Shown here in pieces: positions 40,201 through 52,200 of a DNA stretch of 64,000 nt. The notes below the pieces were generated by a model. The model was not told where the DNA came from, made no database searches, and saw only the letters and a program-made list of their open reading frames with translations. The DNA is from Strongylocentrotus droebachiensis (lineage: Eukaryota; Echinodermata; Echinoidea; Camarodonta; Strongylocentrotidae): contig JAVYIG010007840.1 in assembly GCA_035222895.1 (NCBI GenBank), positions 32,524-96,523 on the forward strand, written 5' to 3'. Made by a program: the position numbers and the translations under genes. Positions within the stretch are counted from its first letter, which is position 1, and each line of letters starts with the position of its first letter.

Positions 40201-43200
40201 TTTTTAACGTTTCACATACTTTTTCCTCTCCCCCCCCCCCCCCCATTTTCTGTCTCTCTTCTCTCTCTCTCCCTCTTTTCTCCCTCTCTTCTCCTTCTCT
40301 CCTTTTTTTCCTTCTCTCTCTCCCTCTCTCTCCCTCCCTCCCTCTCTTTCTCTCTCCCTCCCTCCCTCCCTCCCTCCCTATCTCATTTTCTTTGTCTGAT
40401 ACAGGAGAGCCTTATATGGTCAGAATGTCATCCAGGATGTCAAAGAGCATGAGGATGAAGAGGCTGTCAAGGTTGCCATGGAAACTGGCGAGATGCTTCT
40501 ACACTTCCTAGTGTCGTTGTTTGAAGAGGATTTCATGGCTTCTGCCAGGAGGTGAGCTAACAAGTTCTTGTGGATGATGACTGATAGTTTAAGAAAGAAT
40601 GCAATCATTTTACAGGATAAAAATAAGATTTAACAAGGAATTCAATCTTGTGATAGATGCTTTTTAAATATGTGTACAACAATATGGGTATCACAAGTGT
40701 AGATATATGTTAAGCCAAGATCGTCGTTCTACTTTGTTTATGAGCTTCCAAAACTATATGAGGCTATCTTCGAAAAGAAAAAAATGTCTAAAAATTAATG
40801 ATATTATTTCACCTGACTTAAAAAGCAGACTACTGTTTATACATGTAATATAGTATTACAAATATGCAATGGCATTTTGTTGAGAGAAAAAATCCACATT
40901 TATTACAAGAATACAAATTTATATACATGTATATACTTATTTTCATCTGTGTTCTGTTCTATTACTGTTTGATATATATGTTTATATTCATGATCATTAT
41001 TGCAATTTGTTGTAACCAAAAAGTGTGAATGAAGAGCCCCCCCCCCCCCCCCCCACCCCATGAAAATGCCTACATTGGGCCCCTCCTGTATTAGGATGAC
41101 AATCCTGGACAATTACTCTGGATAACTGTCCTCTGCGGAACTACCCTTGTAGCATCTACCCCCTAGGATAACTACCACTAAGGACACTACACTCTAGACA
41201 CCTAGAACTGGACAACTATCCCCTTTACTTTAGAATTTACTCTCAGAGAACAGCTGGGAAGGGGGGGGGGCGTATTTAGAGAGGGGATAATAGTTTTGGG
41301 GAAATTTGTCCCATGAGTTGATGACCTCTGTCTCTGTCTTTCTTTCTCTCTCTTTCTCATCACTCTAACTCTCCCTCTCTACACCTCTCCCTTTCTCACT
41401 TAAAAAAAAAGAATTTGATCAATGAATTTTTATGAAATGTCTGTATGTTTGATTTTTGATTTATGTCATTTTTTGTGTAATTTGAATTGCAATTGTATTG
41501 TATCTTTGTGAAGTGGATGACATCTTTTTAACAAACCATTTCGATCTATCTCCCAGGACCAGTGAAGGTACAGAGAAAGAGAAAGGTCCATCCCGGTGCA
41601 TCCTAGCCCAGATCCTGTGGCCATCTGTCATGGAGCAAACCTCCAGGAAGGTCCCCAACAACGTTCAGAGGCTCATGACTAAATTCATACAAGCAGTCAA
41701 GATGGCCGCCAAGTGTGACGATTGGGTAAGCCAGGGCCCTGAGGGGCGTTTCACAAAACTTGTCATCAGTCACAAATGATAATTTGTGTTATAAGCTACT
41801 GAAATCCTTGCTTCTGATTGGTTATCAGCAGATTTGTCACTGATTTTTGTTACTTGTCATTGGAAAAAGGCCTTGTGAAACACCCTCCTGTTTCATAAAA
41901 TTTGATACCAATAACCAGTTACAAGCTACTGTTATAAGCTACTGGAATCATGGCATCTGATTGGCTGAGAGCAAATTTGTCATAGAAATTTAGCAGTTGT
42001 TATAGATAACAAGTTTTATGAAACGGGCCCCAGGAAGGATATATGTTAGAATGGACAACTCTATCCTGTTCTCTAGCTCAGGTCTTTTTCTCTCCCCTTT
42101 CACTTTTTCCAGGAACTTCCATAAGTAAATTTGTGCAGAAATGGAATTAAAGTACTTTTTGTTTTTCACGAAAGTTTTTGTTACGTGGGTCAGCCTACAT
42201 TCTCACAGATTGATACACCATTCAAGGTTGGGCTTGGTGATACAATTGTTATCATTAAAATATGAAGGAAGAAATGTTTGCACAGCACACATTTCAGTAA
42301 CAAAGTTACTAATTGGCTTGCTTTATCACTAATACACAAGCTATTTCAGGTTCCATTTATTGTCTTTCTCAAGTAATCATTGTGGGGAAAAAATCCAAAA
42401 AATGAAAAGGTTAAACTCCAACGGCATTTGAAAGATAATTCTAATTTAGAACTTCCCTCAAGACGAAAAGGCTTGAAAATGTCTTTTAGTGGAAAAATAA
42501 CGAGCATTAGTTGTCAAATCAACTTGAGTTTTTGCAATCATCTTAGTAATAATCTGATTTTCAGAACCTTGTTCTGAATGGTGGCATGTTTTGTGCTGCG
42601 CAAAGATTCAATCAGTTTAATTTTGGCCATTACAAGAAGTGGGTTATTGATGTAGACAAATGTTCATGTATCTTTACAGCTCATTTTATTTATGCTATAA
42701 CCGAAGAAGTCAGTCAGCATGGTCAGTCACTCAATAGTGCCTGACAATGAAGTCTAGAAGTCTAGAAAGTAAACAGGTTTCCTTGCATAATTTGAATAAT
42801 GGGACACTGCTAACATTTAAATTTCACAGGTAAGACATACATGACATATTCATAATTCCTGCAAAGTTCTACAGAATTTGATGGTGGCTGCAAAAGGGAC
42901 ATAGTACCTTTAAAGATTGAAGAGAGAAAGAAAGATGCACAAAAGATTGGTAAAGCATGTGAGATGTAGCTTCCTCGATAAACTTTGTATTAAAGTGGAC
43001 TTCTTGTTATTACCATCCTAGGTGCCAGTGACGACTCTCTTGTCGACCCTGATGCTGATAGCAGCAGAGATCCATGTAGCGTTTGGAGAGCTGCCAGGAA
43101 ACAAGAACTTGGAGAAAGGAAGAAAAGAGTTTGCAGAGGCACTAGCCTCCAGAGCAAAGAAAGGTGACTGTTGTAGGACATTATTTGATCGGAGTCAGAA

Positions 43201-46200
43201 CGGCATTAACTCTGTGTAGAGTGTGGTTTAAAGGCATTGTTTAAAAATGTTAAATCTTGATAATAATAATGATAATGGTGGCTTTCATAGCGCACATGTC
43301 CGTCATTTTGTGACACTCCTGGCGCTGCCCTGATTATTACCCTGCTTTAGCAAGGCGGCCATTACGGCGCTCTAGCATTTCAAGGAATTAATTCCTGCCA
43401 GGTACCCATTTACATCACCTGGGTTGAGTGTGACAAATGTAGATCAATGTTCTCCTGCCAAAGGACATTATTGTGCACAGCGGGACTTGAACCGCGGACC
43501 TTGTGGTTAAAAGTCCGGTGACGTATCCATGGTGACAGATATTTTTGAAAGGTCCTTGATGAGGAGACAGAAACAAATAACACGAAAATATATTGTTTCT
43601 TTGACAGAGGATATTCTAGCAACCAGGTCGGGTCAGGAGATGTTCCTCTCCATGCTGAAACCAAGCTGGCTGTGTATAGGTGTGGCAGAGTGTCTCCTGC
43701 ATAACTACGATGATCAACTCCTGGATGGAGACCGGACCTTCTGGGTTGGCCAGCCACTGACCATGAGGAAGATTGTAAGTCCGTCTGAAAGTCATCTTCC
43801 ACCTCATTTGATTTCCAAGATCTTCTTGAGAATCGAAGTCAACATACTGAGGGGTCAGTTACATAAAGACGTATCTCCATTTTGGCCATTTTGAGAAAAA
43901 GTGGTTTATGTGTCACTGAGCACTTTGGCCTTTGTTTCACTAGCCATTGACTTCAATGGTGTGTTGGGTGAAGTTAAGTCTGTGTCCTGGAAAGCCCGCA
44001 TTTTTCTGATCATTTTGATATCAAATACTCATTTTGGCAAAATATGGAGTTACGTCTTTGTGTCACTGAACCCTCGATATAAACCTTAAAGTGACTCGGC
44101 AACATTGTTGAAGGTTGATGACAAAAATTGCTTAATTTTTGTATAAAATGTTACTTACTATACCATATTTGCCGGCGATAAGGCCGCACCCCCGATTTTG
44201 ACATTTAAAAAAAAAAAAAACTTTTTGTCGAAGACGGGATTTGATCTCTTGCGTATAAATGTTGATTTGACTAAAATCACCGCCTTAGACCGCTCGGCCA
44301 TCCCGCACTGATGCTAGCTTATGTAGTTTTTATGCCTCCGTTACGAAGTAGCCGGAGGATTCCATGACATTTGCTCCGGCGACAATTGCTCCGCTGTAAA
44401 TTTCATACACTAATCGAATGGCTAACTTCAACCCTGGATTCAACACTATACCCTACCCTAAACCTAACCCTAAACCTAACATAAAACCCTATTGAAACCC
44501 TAACCCTAACCCTACATCTTAGACGAAATAAAGCCCGGAGCAATTGTCGCAGGAGCAAATGTCGTGTCACCAGCCGGAGGCATTATGTTTTCGGGTTGTC
44601 CGTCCGTCCGTCCGTACGTCCCGTTCTCGTGATCGCTTTATCTGAAGAACCGATTGATGGATTCCTGCCAAACTTTGGTCATGTATGTATCTTGCAGAGC
44701 CGATGAACTGATTAGATTTTGGGGTCACGAGGTCAAAGGTCAAAGGTCACAGGGCTCATTATGTATGCAAAAACAGCTCGTGATCGCGTTATCTGAAGAA
44801 CCGATTGATGGATTCCTGCCAAACTTAGGTCATGTATGTATCTTGCAGAGACGATGAACTGATTAGATTTTGGAGTCACGAGGTCAAAGGTCACAGGGCT
44901 CATTATGTATGCTGAAACAGCTCGTGATCGCGTTATCTCAAGAACTGATTGATGGATTCCTGCCAAACTTAGGTCATGTATGTTACTTGCAGAGCCAATG
45001 AACTGATTAAATTTTGGGGTCATGAGGTCAAGGTCAAAGGTCATGCGGCTCATTATGCATGCAAAAATAGCTTGTGATCGCATTATCATTAGAACAGATT
45101 GATGGATTCCTCCCAAACTTAGATCATGTATGTATCTTGCAGAGCCAATGAACTGAGTAGATTCTAGGGTCATGAGGTCAAAGGTCATGGGCTCATTATG
45201 TATGCAAAAATAGCTTGTGAACGCATTCTCATGAGAACTGACAGATGGATTACTATTTAACTCGGGACATCTTGCCGAGCCAATGAACTGAGTAGATGTT
45301 AGGGTCATGTGGTCAAAGATCAAAGGGTCATATATGTATATGAGAAATTGCTTGTAATCACGATATTCTGAGAACCTGTTAATGGATTACAATTGAACTT
45401 GAATTTGAACAATTTCTTCTGTTTTGGTTTGTAAAATTGCTCTATGACGGAGGCATCATTTCGACTGCGCGCAGTCGAAGTTCCATCTAGTTTTGTGATG
45501 TATACATTGCGCCTCTCTCTTGTGTATTGAAATGGATTCAAAATAGGGACTTCGCGTGCTGGATGCTTCGCGGCAGCTCCGTTAAACAGGCCCTTCTTTT
45601 ACTTTTGCAATGCATTGGCACGAACTTAGAACAAGATCTATCGGCAGATGTTGTTTTTGGAAGTTTATTTTCGTCTTCATGTCAACAATGCAAGATAAAA
45701 TTGTCGGTAAGATGTGTGGAAATGTACATGTATAGTTATTGTACCGTTCGTAGATCTAGTCCCATATGTGCAAATTCGTGCTGGTTTTGACTTACTTTTT
45801 TTTTTTTTTTTTACTCTTTCGTCGCATAGGCCGCACCCCGACTTTTTGATATTTTCTCTTCCAAAAATACTGCGGCCTTTACACCGGCAAATACGGTATT
45901 CCTTTTACTGTACTAACCCTCTGACACTACAAATATATCTATGGTTTTCTTTGAAGGTTCCAATGTACAACACCCTCTAACAGTGATTAACAGTAAATTC
46001 TCCCAACCATTTTTGAATTTTCCCAACCGTTTTTCCATGAAAAAAAGACATAAAACAGGCTATAAAAAATTTGTCTACAATTAAATGTCTGGAATGGAAT
46101 GTAGAGCCATTTTATTGCTTTGTGACGATTTACATTCACCTATAATGTAATTAAATTGTAATAATATAGTTGGGAGAATTAAGGAATCGATCAGATTAGT

Positions 46201-49200
46201 TTTTCCTAATTTGTACCATGAATAATGGTCCGTTTTCACTCAAATTTTCAGATTATCTTTAATTGTACATCTAGCATTGAAGTCACTACCTTAGCACCAC
46301 TATTTCTCATCTGAACAATGTTACCTAGTCCCTTTAATACTGGTACAATGTAAGATCAAAGAAAACACTGTGTTAGAACTTCCCTCAGGATATAGGAGCT
46401 GAACCCTCTCTTTTTTCATGCTTTTAACAGGGTACAAATGGAATTAGCAGCAAGGTTGTCACAAATTCCAAAACCACACATATACATAGAGCCCCTTGGA
46501 CGGGTAATCACTTAATCATCGACTGCAACACTTTGTTGTATAAAAATGTCTATGAAAATGACAAGGTGGATCTTTGAAAGCAGTTCATAGTTAAATACAA
46601 TTTAGAAAATTGTAGCAAACTGTACGTTTCTTTTGGTTCTCAAGATAATTGATCAATCACTTTTAAAGTAACTATTGCATATATTACCTTGGCTTACCGT
46701 TAAATTATGTGCCCAGGTTTCATACTACTTCTACCTGGTCCCACCTACTGCTGGCCCTGTCCAGAAGGAAGATACTGGAATGAGTAAAAGTAGCCCTCTC
46801 AAGACTATCAGGTAGGTTTCATAGTTTGCCTTGCAGAAGGGCGCAAATGAATAGGCCTGGGGCCCATTTCACAAAGCCTTTTCTCAATGACAAATGACAA
46901 AAATCAGTGACAAATCTGCTGGTAACCAATCAGAAGCAAGGATTTCAGTAGCTTATAACAAAACTGTCATTTGTCACTGATGATAAGTTTTGTGAAACGC
47001 CCCTCAGGGCCTCGTTTCACAAAACCGACATTCAACACGCATTTCAATGGTACCCCCGTCAGCGAGCTTGTCCTTACGATGCTTTCGTGAAACGATGTCC
47101 TGGTTTAACCCTATTTAGCCCGGGGGGGGCTTGAGAAGCCCCCCCCCCTCGACATTTTTCGCGATAATTTTTTAACGCAAGAAAATCTTGCACTGAAATT
47201 TTGTGACTTTTTTCTTTCGAGTCTTGCGCAACTTTTGAAAGAAATTTTTCGAAAATCGGACCTACCATTACAAAGTCACGTGTCCTTTTGTCTTCGCATG
47301 TCAGCCCGAAAATCGCTCATTTTTGTGATTTGTGTACAAAACATATGGAAATCTCATTTTTCAAATAAAGAGGTAAAACATTGGTTATTTGGTCTTGTTT
47401 AGATTTTAGGTGTTTATTTTGGGGTCAAAATAGTTGAATTATAGTTGGAAATGAAATAAAACAACAAAAACAATAAAATACATAAGTTAAAAAAACAAAG
47501 AAATACATAAAAAATTATCAAAACAATAGATAACATAAGGAATAACCCTGGTTTTTCAAATTTTTGTGTTGTATTATTATTCCAAATGGTCGAACAAATA
47601 TATGTAGTGAGAAAGAATGCTTAAATATGAATAATGTCTGATTTATGGGCAAAAATGTGAATTTAATGACCTTATTTGCATAAATTACCATAAATATGCA
47701 AATGAGTGAATTTTTCAAAAAAATTGAAATTACCATAGTATTCTATACACTTCACTTGACATGTATGCAAATTTTCGCGACGATCGGGCGTTTCACGGCC
47801 GAGATCATAGGGGGGGGGCCTTAGAAGCCCCCCCCCCCCGGGCTATGCAGTTTCAAAATAGCCCGGGCTAAATATTAAGACAATATTTTTTGTTTGGAGT
47901 TCTAGCTCTCCAACTGTACAACCAGATATGAATGTTTACATTGATTTTTGTACAGGTTGGTATACAAGAATGCACTAAAGCCTCTAAAAAAATGTATTTT
48001 CTCTGTAACTGATCTCACCCCAAGTTATTTGTGGAAGCAAATTTAGATCTACATATTTGGACTGATGATGTATTGTCAGCTGTCCACAAGAAGGCCACAA
48101 GTGCTATGTATTATCAATGGCAGTATTTGCCTTTTTGCAGATAACCAACCAACAATATCTTTTTTTGTACTCAATTGATTTAGACATATGACTTAGCCAC
48201 TGTTTAGAGCCAGAAGGGGGTTAACACAATGGCCCGAATTCACAAAGGAGGTTTGTCGACAAACCGAGGTTTATGTACGTCATATGAAGCGTTTTGACGC
48301 GTTTTTTACAAACCTGGTTTGTAGATAACAAAAGGAAGTTTGTCGAAACATAAGGAGGTTTGTCACCTCCTTTGTGAATTCGGGCCGATGGGTTTATGAG
48401 CCAATGCCCTTCTGGCTCCAAAATGACATTTTAAAGGAGCCATATGCCATTTGTCTTTTTTTTCTCACAGCAATCAGCAGCTCACAGTTAAGAATGGTGT
48501 GTTGTCACCAAAATCCTCACCCAGGAAGACCAATGTGAACCGCAAGAATCCTAAAGGTAGGTAGCAAATGGTTTTAATGTATTTTGTTAATTTATACATA
48601 TTGGGGGACAATTATCTAATGCCTTCTTTCTTTGTCTTAATCAGATCTGTTAACACATGCGGTGATGAAAAGTCTGTGTTTCATAGCACAGGGTTGGATG
48701 TTAAATTTCAAAGTTGAAACATTTACACAAGTACACAAGCTCTGAATTACTTGAATTTTCCCTAGGTCAAATCAAGTTTTTGCCCCAAACTATGCAAAAC
48801 AGTTGACCTTTGCACAGGTCAAACTATTTTGTGCTGTCCGAAACAATTTGTTGTAAGCCCGGCGGAAGCTACATGATTCTCCTGAAATCCAGTTTTTGCA
48901 GCAAAGGCGGTTATATTAGATATGGAAATCTAAACAAATATCATCCTCCTGATTTAGGCCTAAATAATGATCAGAATATTAACCAGAATTTTAGTGCATT
49001 TAACTCTTCTAGTCATATTTATGTTCTTTGTAAACTTAGTCTGAGCCTTTAGTTAGCATATGAGCAAACCAAATTTCCATGTTGAATGACATTAGACAAA
49101 TAAATATATTGAATTGAATTGAATTAATAGAAACACAGTTCCTTCCTGTCTGCTGCCTCAAGATCACTGGAGCAAAGATAGGTGACAATGAAAAGCCAGA

Positions 49201-52200
49201 GCTCGGTGAAGGATTAATCCTTTTTATCTAGGTGGATTCTTTCACCATTCCATTCAAAATTCCAATTTCCTGATACTTCTTGAATCATCGACCAATACAA
49301 CCCATTTTTTTACATCCGTTTGTGATTTCAGGGGAAACGCCGCTCCATTATGCATGCATCAAGAACAACGTCACCAGAGTTAGGGAGTTGCTGAATGAAC
49401 CTGACATCAATATCAATGCCCAAGACAATATAGGATGGACACCTCTACACGAAGCCTGTAACCATGGACACACTGCCTGTGTCGAGGAGCTTCTGAAGTT
49501 CGCTTCTGGAAAAGGAAAGATTACAAGTATGTGTAAACGTGGATCATAGCAAATTTTGAAGTTTGAAAGTTTGCTGATGTGGTTGACCTGTAAAAAAAAA
49601 TATTTCTAAAGGACAGCGGAAAGGAACAAAAATAGTGTATTTCGGTAAAGTCAGTAAATCAAATAAGGATTAGATTTTTCTTTCTTGATATAGCAGCTGT
49701 GGTTGTACACAAAACATCTTTGAATAATGTTGCATCGTGCCATATCAAATGTCAGACAGCAGCTTGAATTACAAATAATTCATTCAGAATTTACTCCAAA
49801 TGAGATAGATTGTAAAGACTTCTTTTTATACAACGTGCCATCATCTTTGCTCAAATTACCCCCAAAACGACTCAGGAGGTTATCAAGCTCTCTCGTAGGG
49901 AGTTGATGCAAGGACTCACTATCCATTCCACCTAAACTACAAAATCTTTCAAGTTTGTGTCTGGCATATCATATAACTTTGGTTGTGTTTTTACTATCAA
50001 CACTGTCCAAGAGTTTGTCCATTTCCTGATCAGTCAACAACACAAATCCCAATCCTCTTTGTTCATCCATAATATTTATGTATATAAATCAACGATAATG
50101 ACGATAACAGCTAGCCATATAGCCACACGCACAGTACAGTGCAGTACTACAGAGATGAGCTCTATCTATTATTAAGCCCTGTAGAACTGTAGTGTAATGT
50201 GTATGTACTCTGTCGGCGCCCAGGCCAGCGCAGAACTTCGGACGTAACGTTAGCGCTTAGTACTTGCACGGCATTCCTGAATTTGATTGGTTATCCGAGC
50301 ATCATTGCACGTACACTTCGCGCAAACTTTGACACGCCCGGTCATTGCCACTCGCCTTGATGACGTCATTCTGAGCGCAGGGAATGTGCTATACCAAAAG
50401 CGCTATACCTGCAATCCGGCGAGTGCAGGTAAAGTACATTTGGTATAGTACGTTTTCTGCATTGGAATGCAAATGGATGCTACAGTGCAGTCCACTGAAT
50501 GTCACATGACCCGATTTGAACCAATCAAATTACAGAACATTCTTAGAAGTTGAATAATACCAATCATTAAAATTCAAATTCAGTTAATATTTCATTTTAA
50601 ATTGCTGTTGATAATTGGAATCAGGTACTGAGAGTAGAAGCATGCAAACACTAGACTTGCTAGCAGCTCCATCTGAATGTGGGACCACACCCCTTCATGA
50701 TGCGGTCACTAATAATCATATAGAAGTGGTCAAGCTTCTGGTAGAGGCTGGAGGTGAGTTGACCTTCTAGTGAATCTAGTCAGAGGGCAGAAATTACCTA
50801 ACAGCATAATTTTTACCGTATTTGTTTGACAAAATTAATGAAATTTGATTCCATTGTTATTTTTATTCGGCAATTTCACAAAGAATATAACAATGTAAAT
50901 ATGATTAAACAAATCGTCCTTGTTTTCACGAAGTGACGGTAGTGAGGAAAATCGTAACGCAAAGTGAATGCAATTTTTTTTCACTACCGTCACTTCGTGA
51001 AAACAGCGACGAAATATTAAAGGAATGTCAATTATAAATGCACACTCTTACTGGAGGTCCTCTGAGTGCATCAGTTGGCTGCCGGAAAAGAGGGAAGCAA
51101 ACACGATCACTGTAACCGTAATGGTCCCTCTTGAAATGTATAACATTTCATGAACAAAACAAGTAACAAAAACAAAGCATAATGAGAAAATCAAACTAAT
51201 ATGTATGATGACACTAGGTCATGACACGATACTGAGCGTAAAAATGAGGAATTAACTCTGGCTTTCTACATGTTAATTTACCTGCACAACCTACACACGA
51301 CCAATGAATAAATTATTTCAACAAGATTACCATCTGCAATCAATTTTATTATTAGAGTGTAGGCATTAAAAAAATTATTGTTATTAAGCTTGTACTACCA
51401 TGTGACATCCAAGGTGAAGTTTTGATCACCCAGTTGGGCTAGTGATTTTTATGCCTACGCTACAAAGTAGCCGACGGGCGGAGGCATTATGTTTTCAGGT
51501 TGTCCGGCCATCCGTACGTAAGTCTGTACGTCCCGTTTCCATGATCGCGTTATCTCAAGAACGGAGTGATGGATTAGCGCCAAACTTAATTTGGTTTTGA
51601 TTTCCAATAATAAATATCTTGATAGTCAGACAGGCGATCAGCTTGTAAAAGTCATTGGTATCCTGAATGACCTAAAGGTTTCTAATTATCATTGCAGCAT
51701 CAGCTAAATCCAGGATTTTGTTGCAAAATCTGAGACAAAGTTACCGGATCCCGTTAACCCATTTTCTTCTGTTATGCTGTTATTCATTAGGGAGGAGTCT
51801 ACTTACTGTTAAGAACAAGGCAGGGTCTACTCCAGGTGACTTGGCTAAGACAGACGCCATCAAGGAAGTTATTCTAGGTCAAAGGTCAGAGGTCAGCAGA
51901 TTGCTTTTCGTTGGCCAAGAGAATGAGAACAGTAAGTACTAAACCAGACTAAACAAATATTCAGCATTTTTACAACAACAACAAAATTAACTTAATCTAA
52001 AAGTGCTTTCTCAAAACTTGTTAATATTGGGAGAGAAAAAGAGCACAAAATAAGCGGGGAATGTAGCATTATGACCATAATGTCTTAGAACTAATCATCA
52101 TCTGTAAGCGTTGAAGGTTGATAGACTGTGGTTTCTTGGAAGAGAGACTTACAATGTTTTGTGATAGTTATCAGCTGACCTTGTCTGATAAAGTTTTAGA

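Larger units (their letters stand above)
48505..52175 (+). repeat. Segmental tandem duplication, unit 1 (ankyrin exons)
   Basis: Exons and introns from the end of exon 15 to beyond exon 18 match unit 2 in order. The shared intron tails include the stretches around 49780 and 52020-52175. The unit is longer than its partner mainly because of an insertion at about 49795-50530 and a repeat at 51451. Confidence 0.9.

Noticed and set aside
44733..45323. 196-residue minus-strand open frame with internal repeats (IHDLSLAGIHQSV)
   Set aside because: It is the DR1-bearing repeat's subunits read in one frame. The other copies have broken frames and there is no promoter or known domain.
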